Assembly (NCBI GenBank): GCA_013152955.1
Contig: JAADFJ010000088.1
Span: forward strand, 1 to 46,918
Length of the DNA: 46,918 nt
Direction: 5' to 3'
DNA from: Campylobacterota bacterium
GTDB lineage: Bacteria > Campylobacterota_A > Desulfurellia > JAADFJ01
Within the stretch, counting starts at the first letter, position 1. Each line of letters starts with the position of its first letter. The notes under the pieces were generated by a model. It ran no database searches and had not been told where the DNA came from. It saw only the letters and a list, made by a program, of their open reading frames with translations. A program made the position numbers and the translations under genes. Positions 1 to 8,621 of this stretch are shown here, piece after piece.

Positions 1-297
1 CATACTGCAAGTTTGGGAAACGGGCCTGTCAGTGCTTTTGATCAGGCGCTAAAAGCAGCTCTCGGGCAGTTCTTTCCTACACTTTCAGAATGCAGACTTA
101 CCGATTATAAAGTTAGAATTCTTGTACCGGAGAATGGAGCAAAAGCATCCATAAGAGTTCTTATAACAACAAAAGATTCCGAAACAAGCTGGGAAACGGT
201 TGGGGTTTCAACCGATATTCTGGATGCAAGCAAAGATGCAATTTGTGATTCAATTATATACAAACTGCTGAAAGATAAAACGAAGGTAAAAAAATGA
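1..297 (+). CDS. cimA: Citramalate/2-isopropylmalate synthase family, C-terminal regulatory domain (partial)
   Basis: The gene enters from the left edge in frame 1, so only its last 98 residues are visible. They form the LeuA-type allosteric dimer domain: a G-N-G-P-V motif near the start, then residues like D-Y-K-V-R-I and W-x-T-V-G-V-S, ending in D-S-I-I-Y-K-L. This spacing and the ending fit citramalate synthase (CimA), which condenses pyruvate and acetyl-CoA for isoleucine synthesis, better than leucine-type LeuA. The catalytic TIM barrel lies outside the window, so the choice between CimA and LeuA is inferred. The stop overlaps the accA start by 4 bases (ATGA), showing translational coupling. 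Confidence 0.82.
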   Translation, partial: HTASLGNGPVSAFDQALKAALGQFFPTLSECRLTDYKVRILVPENGAKASIRVLITTKDSETSWETVGVSTDILDASKDAICDSIIYKLLKDKTKVKK

Positions 298-1241
298 TTC
301 ATCTGCTTCCTTTTGAAGAGCCGATAGCCGAGCTTGATAAAAAAATAGAGGAACTTGAGGCTCTGCAGGGTAAATTTGATATAAATAATGAGATAGAGAT
401 TATCAGAAAACGACGCAATCAATTGTTGAAAGAGCTTTATAATAGTCTTACTCTAAGGGAGCGCATTCAGATTGCAAGGCATCCCGACAGACCGCATACG
501 GATTTTTATATTGAGCAGCTTATAGAAAATTTTACAAAACTCTCCGGCGACCGACTGTTTAAAGAAGATGAGGCGATAGTTGCAGGAATTGGCAAATTCA
601 GCGGCATGTCTGTAGCTGTCATAGGTCATCAAAAAGGCGAGACTACCAAAGATAATTTGAAATATAACTTTGGAATGGCTCGTCCCGAAGGATATAGAAA
701 AACTCAAAGAATAATGGGTCTGGCCGAGAAGTTCAGGCTGCCTGTAATAAATTTTATCGATACACCGGGAGCGTATCCCGGTCCTGATGCAGAAGAAAGA
801 GGTCAGGCAGAGGCTATAGCAATGAATCTCTATAAGATGTCATCACTTAAAACTCCTATAATTTCCATTATAACAGGAGAGGGGGGATCAGGGGGTGCAC
901 TTGCAGTAGCGGTAGCAGACAGAATTGCAATGCTTTCGTATTCGATATACGGGGTTATATCTCCCGAAGGATGTTCATCCATTCTATGGAGATCAGCCGA
1001 TCATGCAGAACAGGCGGCGAGAGCTATGAAAATCACCGCGAAAGACCTTTTGCAGTTTGGAATTATTGATGAAGTTATAGACGAACCTCCGGGCGGAGCC
1101 CACAGAGATAAGCTGCAGACAGCCAAGAATATTGCTGCTTTTATCAAAAAATCTTTAAAAGAACTGAAATCTTTAAAATCCGATAAAGTAGTAAAGGCAA
1201 GATATGCCAAACTTCGCAAGATAGGCGGCGATCTATTATGA
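294..1241 (+). CDS. accA: Acetyl-CoA carboxylase carboxyltransferase subunit alpha
   Basis: The 315-residue length is normal for AccA. With AccD (not in this window) it transfers CO2 from biotin on AccB to acetyl-CoA, giving malonyl-CoA for fatty-acid synthesis in the cytoplasm. The N-terminal helical region (about 1-80) precedes the crotonase-fold carboxyltransferase domain. Family signatures are visible: R-P-H-T near residue 68, F-I-D-T-P-G-A-Y-P-G around 155-165, and the glycine-rich G-E-G-G-S-G-G-A-L-A oxyanion segment near 195-205 followed by S-P-E-G-C. It overlaps both neighbours by 4 bases, so it is embedded in an amino-acid biosynthesis operon rather than next to accD. Confidence 0.96.
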   Translation: MIHLLPFEEPIAELDKKIEELEALQGKFDINNEIEIIRKRRNQLLKELYNSLTLRERIQIARHPDRPHTDFYIEQLIENFTKLSGDRLFKEDEAIVAGIGKFSGMSVAVIGHQKGETTKDNLKYNFGMARPEGYRKTQRIMGLAEKFRLPVINFIDTPGAYPGPDAEERGQAEAIAMNLYKMSSLKTPIISIITGEGGSGGALAVAVADRIAMLSYSIYGVISPEGCSSILWRSADHAEQAARAMKITAKDLLQFGIIDEVIDEPPGGAHRDKLQTAKNIAAFIKKSLKELKSLKSDKVVKARYAKLRKIGGDLL

Positions 1242-2308
1242 AAAAGATAAGAGAAGAAATCAATCGCATAGATAAAGATATTGTAGAATTTTTAGATAAG
1301 CGGGCAAAATTGGTAAAAAAAATAAGTGAGGTCAAAAGAAAGGAGAGATCTCCCATATTTGCTCCTGAACGGGAAAAAGTTGTTTTTAACAGAGTGATGC
1401 AATTTTCCGAGGGATCGTTTCCGCAGGAAAGTCTAAAATTTATCTTCAGAGAAATCATATCTGCATCTATTCTGCTGGAAGGTGCTCTTAAGGTAGCATA
1501 TCTAGGACCTGAGGCAACATTCAGCCAGGAAGCGGCAATTTCTCGCTTTGGACTTAGTGCTAAATATTTTCCGCAGAATGATATCGAGCAAGTATTCTCG
1601 TCTGTCCAATCCGGCAGATCTGATATTGGAGTTATTCCTATTGAAAACTCAAATGAAGGCATTATAAATGATTCGCTGGATATTTTTCTTAAAACTAAGT
1701 CAAAGATAGTTTCAGAGATTGTACTTAAAGTTCACCATCATCTTTTAAGTCAGGAGAAATCTATTTCAGAAATTAAAAAAATCTATTCTCATCCATACGC
1801 ATTAGCACAGTGTAAAAAATGGATAAAAAATAATCTCAATGTAGAAACAATAGATGTTGCCAGCACAGCTAAAGCTGCAAAACTTGCATCCGGCGAACCC
1901 CAATCCGCTGCTATAGCATCTATAACGGCTGCTGATATTTATCATCTTAACCTTCTTGCTCCAAATATTGAGAATATGTCCGACAATGCAACCCGCTTTT
2001 TAGTTATCGGCAACTTCGACGCTAAACCATCAGGATCAGATAAAACATCTATACTTTTTTCAACCAGGAATAGAATAGGATTGCTATACGATGCACTGTC
2101 AATTTTCTCAAGATGGGGTATTGATTTAACCAGGATTATTTCACGACCTAACAAAAATGATCCTTGGAGCTATATTTTTTATATTGATTGTTACGGGCAT
2201 ATAAACGATGAAAATATCAAGAGAGCAATGGGCGAACTTGAGATGCAGTCAACAATTTTTAAGCATCTTGGTTCTTATCCTGCTCAAAGGCTGGAAAACA
2301 ACAAATAA
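1238..2308 (+). CDS. pheA: Bifunctional chorismate mutase / prephenate dehydratase (P-protein)
   Basis: The 356-residue protein has three modules. Residues 1-85 are an AroQ-type helical chorismate mutase. Residues about 87-265 are the prephenate dehydratase domain, starting V-A-Y-L-G-P-E-A-T-F-S and containing the catalytic T-R-F motif in N-A-T-R-F. Residues about 275-350 are an ACT domain. It converts chorismate to prephenate and then phenylpyruvate. In the ACT domain the Phe-binding motifs are altered: G-L-L-Y where GALY is usual and I-S-R-P where ESRP is usual, so feedback inhibition may be weakened (inference). The start codon overlaps the accA stop; hisC follows 15 bases downstream. Confidence 0.95.
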   Translation: MKKIREEINRIDKDIVEFLDKRAKLVKKISEVKRKERSPIFAPEREKVVFNRVMQFSEGSFPQESLKFIFREIISASILLEGALKVAYLGPEATFSQEAAISRFGLSAKYFPQNDIEQVFSSVQSGRSDIGVIPIENSNEGIINDSLDIFLKTKSKIVSEIVLKVHHHLLSQEKSISEIKKIYSHPYALAQCKKWIKNNLNVETIDVASTAKAAKLASGEPQSAAIASITAADIYHLNLLAPNIENMSDNATRFLVIGNFDAKPSGSDKTSILFSTRNRIGLLYDALSIFSRWGIDLTRIISRPNKNDPWSYIFYIDCYGHINDENIKRAMGELEMQSTIFKHLGSYPAQRLENNK

Positions 2309-2323
2309 ACAGAGGTAAAAGTA

Positions 2324-3421
2324 ATGAAAGTTAGAAATTGGGTTAAAAATTTGGTTACATACAAAGCCGGTAAACCTATTGCACATGCAGCAGGAGAAAT
2401 AGGTATGGCTGCCGATGAGATTGTAAAACTTGCTTCAAACGAAAACAGCTTAGGATCGTCGCCTCTTGCAGTAGCTGCATTGAAAGAGAATATCAATACC
2501 TTTTACAGGTATCCGGATGGCTCAAATTATGATTTTATAGGCAAGCTGTCCGGTAAGTATTCCGTTTTGCCGGAGCAGATTGCAGTAGGCAACGGTTCTG
2601 ATGAAATTATCAATCTTATATATTCTGCATTTTGCCAGGAAACCGATGAGGCGATTATGGCATTTCCATCATTTGCAGAATATTTGCTTATTGGAGCAGT
2701 TCACAGAGTTAATGTTCTCAGAGTGCCGTTGAAAGAATTCAAAACCGATCTTTATGCAGTTAAGGATGCAATTAATGAAAACACAAAGGTCATCTTTTTG
2801 AATTCTCCGAATAATCCGACAGGCACCATCATCAAGCATGACGAATTAATGGACTTTATGAAGAATATACCTGAGGATATTCTCGTGGTTATGGATGAGG
2901 CGTATTACGAATATGCGACAGGCAAACCCGATTTCCCCGAAACAATAGATTTTATACGCAAGTTTGATAATTTTCTGATATTGAGAACATTTTCGAAAGC
3001 ATACGGTCTTGCAGGATTAAGAATAGGTTACGCAATAGGAGATAAAGAGATTATAGATGCCATAAACCATGTAAGGCAGCCTTTCAATGTAAATAAAGCT
3101 GCCCAAATTGCCGCTTTTGCCGCATTGGATGACACTGAATTTTTATCCAAAGTAAGATTCATGGTAGAATCCGGTATGACTTATCTCAAATCTGAATTTG
3201 AAAACATGGGAATAGAATATACGGAAAGCTATGCCAATTTTCTGCTGATAAATTTAAAAACGGATGCAGAAAACATATCTGATAAACTGCTTCAAAAAGG
3301 TATAGTTGTCAGGAGTATGTCAGGATACGGCCTTAAGGAGTTTATGAGAATAACAGTTGGCAACGAAACCGAAAATGAAAGATTTATAGCAAGTCTAAAA
3401 TCTGTGTTAAACGAGGAATAG
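2324..3421 (+). CDS. hisC: Histidinol-phosphate / aromatic aminotransferase (PLP-dependent, HisC-like)
   Basis: This is a 365-residue fold-type I aminotransferase of the HisC subgroup. Visible motifs are L-A-S-N-E-N near residue 38, G-N-G-S-D-E-I near 85, N-S-P-N-N-P-T-G near 160, D-E-A-Y near 188, and the PLP lysine in T-F-S-K-A-Y-G-L-A-G-L-R-I-G near 225. The family transaminates imidazoleacetol phosphate in histidine synthesis, but members located in aromatic operons can also act on phenylpyruvate and 4-hydroxyphenylpyruvate. Its position between pheA and aroF, with no other his genes near, makes the aromatic role likely (inference). An AGAGGT ribosome site precedes the ATG. The stop is immediately followed by the aroF start. 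Confidence 0.9.
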   Translation: MKVRNWVKNLVTYKAGKPIAHAAGEIGMAADEIVKLASNENSLGSSPLAVAALKENINTFYRYPDGSNYDFIGKLSGKYSVLPEQIAVGNGSDEIINLIYSAFCQETDEAIMAFPSFAEYLLIGAVHRVNVLRVPLKEFKTDLYAVKDAINENTKVIFLNSPNNPTGTIIKHDELMDFMKNIPEDILVVMDEAYYEYATGKPDFPETIDFIRKFDNFLILRTFSKAYGLAGLRIGYAIGDKEIIDAINHVRQPFNVNKAAQIAAFAALDDTEFLSKVRFMVESGMTYLKSEFENMGIEYTESYANFLLINLKTDAENISDKLLQKGIVVRSMSGYGLKEFMRITVGNETENERFIASLKSVLNEE

Positions 3422-4441
3422 ATGATGATTATTGTAATGAAACGCAGCGCAACCAAAGAACAGGTTGACGCACTAATCAAAAGAATAAATAGATGGGGCT
3501 TTGAAACTCATCTTTCCAAAGGTGACAATAAAACCGTAATTGGTGTGATAGGTAAAGGGGAAACGCTGCAAAGCAGAGCATTTCTTGCTTTTGAAGGTGT
3601 CGAAAATGTTATGCAGGTCAATAAACCGTATAAACTGGTCAGCAGAGAGTTTCATCCTGAGAATACCGTTATAGATGTAAAAAACGCTAAAATCGGAGGC
3701 AAAAAGATAACCGTTATGGCCGGACCATGTTCGGTTGAAAACGGAGATATGGTTATGAAGGTTGCAGAATCGGTTTCCGCTAACGGTGCTACAATATTGA
3801 GAGGCGGTGCGTTCAAACCGAGAACAAGCCCTTATTCTTTTCAGGGTCTTGGAGAAGAAGGCTTAAAAATTCTCAGAGAATCCGCCGATGCAACCGGAAT
3901 GAAAGTTATAACAGAAGTTATGGATGTAAGAGACGTAGAACTTATTGAAAAATATACCGATATTTTTCAAATAGGCGCACGTAATATGGCAAATTTTAGT
4001 CTTTTAAAGGAAGTTGGAAAAACAAAAAAGCCTGTTATGCTGAAACGCGGAATGTCTGCTACGCTTCAGGAGTTTTTGCTTGCCGCAGAATATATTATGA
4101 ACGAAGGAAACGAAGAAGTAATTTTATGCGAAAGAGGCATAAGAACATTTGAGCAGTATACGAGAAATACTTTGGATCTTGCCATTGTTCCTGCAATAAA
4201 AGAGCTTTCTCATTTGCCTATTGTTGTTGATCCCTCGCATGCAACCGGCAGAAAACATCTTGTTATACCTATGGCACTTGCTGCTATAGCTTCCGGAGCT
4301 GATGGTATTATGGTTGAGGTGCATCCAAATCCGGCTGAAGCATTGTCCGATGGTGTGCAAGCTCTTCTTCCATCTGATTTTAATACTATGATGAAGGCAA
4401 TAGAAATAATATCAAAAGCAGTTGGCAGAACAATTTCGTAA
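3422..4441 (+). CDS. aroF: 3-deoxy-7-phosphoheptulonate (DAHP) synthase with N-terminal ferredoxin-like domain
   Basis: The 339-residue enzyme is the type I-beta class: a ferredoxin-like regulatory domain at residues 1-70 and a TIM barrel after about 80. It makes DAHP from phosphoenolpyruvate and erythrose 4-phosphate, the entry to the shikimate pathway. Catalytic-domain signatures are M-A-G-P-C-S-V-E near 98, G-G-A-F-K-P-R-T-S-P-Y near 125, G-A-R-N-M-N-like near 182, L-K-R-G near 200 and D-P-S-H-A-T-G-R near 278. The start is ATGATG directly after the hisC stop; either ATG (3422 or 3425) is possible, with GAGG in the hisC end as ribosome site. The stop abuts the GTG of the next gene. Confidence 0.95.
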   Translation: MMIIVMKRSATKEQVDALIKRINRWGFETHLSKGDNKTVIGVIGKGETLQSRAFLAFEGVENVMQVNKPYKLVSREFHPENTVIDVKNAKIGGKKITVMAGPCSVENGDMVMKVAESVSANGATILRGGAFKPRTSPYSFQGLGEEGLKILRESADATGMKVITEVMDVRDVELIEKYTDIFQIGARNMANFSLLKEVGKTKKPVMLKRGMSATLQEFLLAAEYIMNEGNEEVILCERGIRTFEQYTRNTLDLAIVPAIKELSHLPIVVDPSHATGRKHLVIPMALAAIASGADGIMVEVHPNPAEALSDGVQALLPSDFNTMMKAIEIISKAVGRTIS

Positions 4442-5875
4442 GTGTTTTCAAAAGTTTTTATAGTTGGGTTGGGACTTATCGGAGGTTCTTTAGCTTTAGA
4501 TATAAGAGAACATAAGCTTTCTGATAAAATAGTAGGGTATGATAGTGATCAATCCAATCTGAACGAAGCTGTGAGGCTTGGCATTATAGATGAAGCGGCA
4601 CCTTTGGAATCAGTCGGTCAAAGTGACTTTGTAGTTTTGTCGGTTCCGGTTGGCCAAATACCTAATGTATACAAAAAGATTGCACCAAAATTAAACGATA
4701 AAGCAATTGTTGTTGATACCGGAAGCGTTAAGAAATATATAATAAATCGGATTAACAGAATTGAAAACAGTCAGCATTTCGTGCCATGTCATCCGATTGC
4801 AGGAACCGAAAACAGCGGACCGTCGGCAGCTGTACCTGGCTTGTTTAAGAAAAAAAATGTTATTATTACAACAGAAAAAAAAGACAGCAGAATTGAAAAG
4901 GTATCGGAATTGTGGAGATCGGTTGGGGCAACTATTGTATTTATGAATGCGGAAAGGCACGATGAGATCTTTGCCGCAGTGAGTCATCTTCCGCATATAG
5001 CTGCGTATAGCCTTGTTGATTCCGTGATTGTAGACGGGCATCTGCCTCAATACATAGGGGGCGGCTTGGCGGATTATACCAGAATTGCCGCAAGTTCTCC
5101 GTCAATGTGGAACGATATCTTTATTTATAATAAAAAAAACCTGACCAAATCAATCGAAAAATACGAGAGAAGTCTGAATCGTCTGAAAGAATGCATAGAA
5201 AATGAGAGAGGAGTGTTGGAATTTCTTTCGGCTGCAAGAGATGCGAAATTAGAAAATATTGAAGATAAGCAGATCATTATTACCGTTGATGGTCCTTCGG
5301 GTGCGGGAAAAAGCAGCGTAAGTCAGAGGATTGCGGAGAAACTTAACTTTTTATATATAGACAGTGGTGCGCTATATAGAGCCAAAGCGATAATCAAAGA
5401 TATTGATGAGATGCGGCTCAAATTCAGAAACAGCGGCGGCAAATGGGATCTTTTTTATGGAGGCAAGAGCATAGAAGGCGATATACGAGGCGAAAAGGCA
5501 GCTGTTGCCGCAAGCAATATTGCCAAAGATTTAAAAGTAAGGGAAAACGTAAACGAAATGATATATCGGATGGTAGGTAAACGATCCGCAATTGTTGAAG
5601 GGAGAGACGCAGGAACTGCCATATTTCCAAATGCCGATTTGAAGCTGTTTTTGGATGCTCCGCTTGAGGTGCGTACTAAAAGAAGAGCAAAGGATGATAA
5701 GTTCGCAACCAAAAAGCAGTTGAGTGATAGAGATATGCAGGATATGAGCAGAGCTGTTTCGCCGCTTTCTATGGCAGCTGATGCCGTATATCTGGATACG
5801 ACTGCAAGTTACGACAGAGTTTTAAAAATGATTAATTCAATTATTCGCAATACTCTCAAAAAATCTGTCAGCTAA
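4442..5875 (+). CDS. Prephenate dehydrogenase - cytidylate kinase fusion (TyrA-Cmk)
   Basis: One uninterrupted 477-residue frame carries two enzymes. Residues 1 to about 272 are prephenate dehydrogenase: NAD-binding G-L-G-L-I-G-G-S near 9, C-H-P-I-A-G-T-E near 118, and S-H-L-P-H near 183. Residues about 278-477 are CMP kinase: P-loop G-P-S-G-A-G-K-S-S at 284-292, I-D-S-G-A-L-Y-R, E-G-R-D-A-G-T-A-I-F-P, and a C-terminal D-R-D...R-A-V-S-P-L...A-D-A segment. TyrA makes 4-hydroxyphenylpyruvate for tyrosine; Cmk phosphorylates CMP/dCMP. The kinase part is about 20 residues short of free-standing Cmk, missing sequence soon after G-A-L-Y-R. The GTG start abuts the aroF stop. Many genomes have tyrA-aroA-cmk in this place; aroA is absent here. 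Confidence 0.93.
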   Translation: MFSKVFIVGLGLIGGSLALDIREHKLSDKIVGYDSDQSNLNEAVRLGIIDEAAPLESVGQSDFVVLSVPVGQIPNVYKKIAPKLNDKAIVVDTGSVKKYIINRINRIENSQHFVPCHPIAGTENSGPSAAVPGLFKKKNVIITTEKKDSRIEKVSELWRSVGATIVFMNAERHDEIFAAVSHLPHIAAYSLVDSVIVDGHLPQYIGGGLADYTRIAASSPSMWNDIFIYNKKNLTKSIEKYERSLNRLKECIENERGVLEFLSAARDAKLENIEDKQIIITVDGPSGAGKSSVSQRIAEKLNFLYIDSGALYRAKAIIKDIDEMRLKFRNSGGKWDLFYGGKSIEGDIRGEKAAVAASNIAKDLKVRENVNEMIYRMVGKRSAIVEGRDAGTAIFPNADLKLFLDAPLEVRTKRRAKDDKFATKKQLSDRDMQDMSRAVSPLSMAADAVYLDTTASYDRVLKMINSIIRNTLKKSVS

Positions 5876-6738
5876 TGAGACTTATACTTTCAAACAACAT
5901 CGGATTTTGTTATGGTGTCAAAAGAGCAGTTGGTATTGTTGATGAACTTTCGTCTAAATACAAGGTAAAAACATTCGGGCCGCTGATTCACAATCCTCAA
6001 ATGATTGAGAGATTGAGGAAGAAAGGTGTTCAGACGATTAATAGTGTAAATGATAAGACAAATAAGGATTACAAAATTGTTATAAGATCTCATGGAGTTG
6101 GCCCCGATACATATAATTTACTGAATAAGATTGGAATTGATTATATAGATGCAACTTGTCCCTTTGTCAAGAATGCCCAGGATTTTGTTAAACGAAAAAG
6201 TAGAGAAAAGATCACTGTTTTGATTTTTGGAGATAAGCAGCATCCTGAGGTTAAAGCAGTAATGTCGTATGCAAAAGATATTGTAGTTGCCGAATCGATC
6301 GAAGAGGTGAGGGCGCTTCCTAATTTTAAAAAGATTGCCGTGGTTTCCCAAACAACACAGTCGAAACAGCTATTCAGACAAGTTGTGATGGTGCTTCTTG
6401 ATAAAGCTGCCGAGGTTGATATATATAACTCTATATGCGGAGCAACCGAAAGCAGACAGACAGAAGCCGAAAAGCTGTCTTGTATGGTTGACATTATGCT
6501 TATTGTAGGCGGCAAAAACAGTGCAAATACAAGAAGGCTATACACCGTATGTCAAAATCATTGCGAAACATGCTATCATATTGAGACCGTTCGAGACATC
6601 GGTTTTGATTTGTTTCCAAGAAACAGCACAATAGGGCTTATTACAGGGGCATCAACCCCTGATTTTATAGTTGATGAAATAATAGATGCTATGGAACGTG
6701 AGTTCGGGACAGATCTATCGGTTGAAGCACTAAATTGA
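5875..6738 (+). CDS. ispH: 4-hydroxy-3-methylbut-2-enyl diphosphate reductase
   Basis: The 287-residue protein is the last enzyme of the MEP isoprenoid pathway, reducing HMBPP to IPP and DMAPP with a [4Fe-4S] cluster. The three cluster cysteines are visible: F-C-Y-G-V (Cys12), D-A-T-C-P-F-V (about 97) and S-I-C-G-A-T-E-S-R-Q (about 187). The substrate-binding histidines in S-H-G-V and K-Q-H-P-E and the N-S-x-N-T segment are also present. Its start shares one base with the tyrA-cmk stop (TAATG). The cmk-ispH adjacency is common in several Gram-negative phyla; there the next gene is often rpsA, here it is ribF. Confidence 0.96.
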   Translation: MRLILSNNIGFCYGVKRAVGIVDELSSKYKVKTFGPLIHNPQMIERLRKKGVQTINSVNDKTNKDYKIVIRSHGVGPDTYNLLNKIGIDYIDATCPFVKNAQDFVKRKSREKITVLIFGDKQHPEVKAVMSYAKDIVVAESIEEVRALPNFKKIAVVSQTTQSKQLFRQVVMVLLDKAAEVDIYNSICGATESRQTEAEKLSCMVDIMLIVGGKNSANTRRLYTVCQNHCETCYHIETVRDIGFDLFPRNSTIGLITGASTPDFIVDEIIDAMEREFGTDLSVEALN

Positions 6739-7652
6739 TGGACAATTTGAGACATATCAAAATTGTAAGAAATTTTGATGACAGAATTTTGAAAAAAGGA
6801 ATGGCTGTGGCATTCGGAAGTTTTGACGGAGTTCATATCGGCCATCAAAAAGTATTAAACAGAGCATATGAAATTGCAAAAAAAGAAGCTTTGATTTCTG
6901 CTGTCTTTGTTTTTTGGCCGCACCCGAGATTTATTCTCAAACCGACACTTCCGTTTATAATATCGGGTTTCAGAGATCAGATTGAGTCTTTTAAAAAATC
7001 GGGAATAAAGGTTAGTATGATTAACAGGTTTAATGAAGCGATAAGAGATATGAATTACAATAGTTTCATAAAAGAATACATCCTGAAAAACATAAATATG
7101 AAATATGCAATTGTCGGGTATGATTATACATTTGGGAAGAACGCACAAGGTGATATAGAAAAACTTAAGATTCTGGGAAAACTGTACGGATTTAAGGTTG
7201 CGGTAGTTCCGCCTGTTATGGTTGATGGGGAAATAGTCAGCAGTTCTAAAATAAGACGATATCTTATGTCGGGCAATATGGAAAAGGCAGGTAGAATGTT
7301 GGGCAGGCACTACTCTGTTACATCCAGAGTAAAAAGGGGCAATGGAAGAGGCTCAAAAATAGGAATTCCTACTATCAATCTATATCCCAGAATCGGTTTG
7401 CCGGCAGATGGAGTGTATTGCGGTAATGCATCCATTAAAGATAAGACATATAAAGCGGCAGTAAATATTGGAACAAACCCTACATTCGGCGACTCAAGAC
7501 ATATAGAAGCTCATTTAATAAATTTTAGCGGAGATTTGGAGCGTAAGGTTGTAAAATTGGAGCTTATACGTTATATTAGAGGTGAAATACGGTTTAACAA
7601 TGCGAACGAATTGATAACCCGCATCAAAGAGGATATAAAAGAATGCAGATGA
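6738..7652 (+). CDS. ribF: Bifunctional riboflavin kinase / FAD synthetase
   Basis: The 304-residue enzyme converts riboflavin to FMN and then FAD. The N-terminal adenylyltransferase domain (about 15-180) shows F-G-S-F-D-G-V-H-I-G-H-Q, the (H/G)xGH nucleotidyl-transfer motif, and later S-S-K-I-R. The C-terminal flavokinase domain (about 185-304) shows S-K-I-G-I-P-T-I-N-L, D-G-V-Y, and N-I-G-T-N-P-T-F, with the catalytic-region E-A-H. I chose the ATG at 6738, which shares one base with the ispH TGA; a TTG one codon earlier is also possible. It lies in the long plus-strand operon, 9 bases before pfkA. Confidence 0.94.
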   Translation: MDNLRHIKIVRNFDDRILKKGMAVAFGSFDGVHIGHQKVLNRAYEIAKKEALISAVFVFWPHPRFILKPTLPFIISGFRDQIESFKKSGIKVSMINRFNEAIRDMNYNSFIKEYILKNINMKYAIVGYDYTFGKNAQGDIEKLKILGKLYGFKVAVVPPVMVDGEIVSSSKIRRYLMSGNMEKAGRMLGRHYSVTSRVKRGNGRGSKIGIPTINLYPRIGLPADGVYCGNASIKDKTYKAAVNIGTNPTFGDSRHIEAHLINFSGDLERKVVKLELIRYIRGEIRFNNANELITRIKEDIKECR

Positions 7653-7661
7653 GCTAATGAT

Positions 7662-8621
7662 ATGAAACGTATAGCAGTTTTAACGAGCGGCGGTGATTCG
7701 GCAGGCATGAATCCTACTCTCAAATCAATTGTTGAAGAATCACGCAGGGATAATATTTCCGTAACCGGTTTTTTAAGAGGCTATCTTGGTTTGGTCAAAG
7801 GTGCGGCTATTGAAATGTATTATAAAACCGTGTCGGGAGCTGCAAGAAAAGGAGGAACTCTCCTTAAAACATCTCGATTTCCGGAATTTGAAAAGGTTTT
7901 GATTCAGAAGCAGGCCGCTGTAGTGCTGCAAAAAAATGATATTGATGGATTGATAGTGATCGGCGGTGACGGGTCTCTTCATGGAGCAATGGCTTTAGAG
8001 TCAATAGGAGTACCGGTTGTGGCTATTCCGGCATCAATTGATAATGATATATATGGAACCGATATTGCATTAGGTGTTGATACTTCACTTAATACGATCG
8101 TACGCTCTATTGACAGCATAAAAGATACCGCTTCCTCTCATGGCAGAGCTTTTGTAATTGAAACTATGGGGCGGTCATCCGGATATTTGGCTCTTGTAGG
8201 AGCTATGGCAACCGGTGCGGAAGCGCTTATTATTCCTGAGGTGCAATACGATATTAAAAGTATTGCCGGAAGGCTGAAAAATGAGCATGAGAGAGGCAGA
8301 GAATACAGTATTATTGTAGTTGCCGAGGGAACCGGAGCAACAGCTGAAATGTCTGATGCTTTAAAAACCATCTCAAAATTTGATACACGCGTTACTGTTT
8401 TGGGACATCTTCAAAGAGGCGGATCTCCTACCGTATTCGACAGAATGCTTGGATTTCGACTGGGTGCTCAGGCGGTGAAAACACTTCTTGACGGTATAAG
8501 CGGGGTTATGGTTGGTCTTGCCGGAAATAAGATTGCCATAACATCGTTCAGAGAGGTTTTGGCGCACAAAAAGATATTGGGTGAGCGATATGTCGAGTAT
8601 GCAAAACGACTTGCCTGCTGA
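7662..8621 (+). CDS. pfkA: 6-phosphofructokinase (ATP-type)
   Basis: The 319-residue length is that of bacterial PfkA. It phosphorylates fructose 6-phosphate in glycolysis. T-S-G-G-D-S-A-G-M-N-P lies at residues 8-18. The motif G-G-D-G-S near 103 has Gly where PPi-dependent enzymes have Asp (GGDDT-type), so ATP is the likely phosphoryl donor. The catalytic P-A-S-I-D-N-D-I segment near 125 and the M-G-R-S-S-G-Y motif near 170 are present. In the usual enzyme the first is P-x-T-I-D-N-D, so Ser replaces Thr before the catalytic Asp. The sirtuin gene starts inside its last 32 bases, so the two are translationally coupled. Confidence 0.94.
   Translation: MKRIAVLTSGGDSAGMNPTLKSIVEESRRDNISVTGFLRGYLGLVKGAAIEMYYKTVSGAARKGGTLLKTSRFPEFEKVLIQKQAAVVLQKNDIDGLIVIGGDGSLHGAMALESIGVPVVAIPASIDNDIYGTDIALGVDTSLNTIVRSIDSIKDTASSHGRAFVIETMGRSSGYLALVGAMATGAEALIIPEVQYDIKSIAGRLKNEHERGREYSIIVVAEGTGATAEMSDALKTISKFDTRVTVLGHLQRGGSPTVFDRMLGFRLGAQAVKTLLDGISGVMVGLAGNKIAITSFREVLAHKKILGERYVEYAKRLAC

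Noticed and set aside
1144-1662. 172-codon minus-strand frame across accA and pheA
   Set aside because: It lies opposite two well-identified genes and has no family features; a shadow frame.
4691-5050. 119-codon minus-strand frame inside tyrA
   Set aside because: Opposite strand of the prephenate dehydrogenase domain with no ribosome site or motif; a shadow frame.
6855-7310. 151-codon minus-strand frame inside ribF
   Set aside because: Opposite strand of the FAD synthetase domain; residue content is typical of antisense reading.
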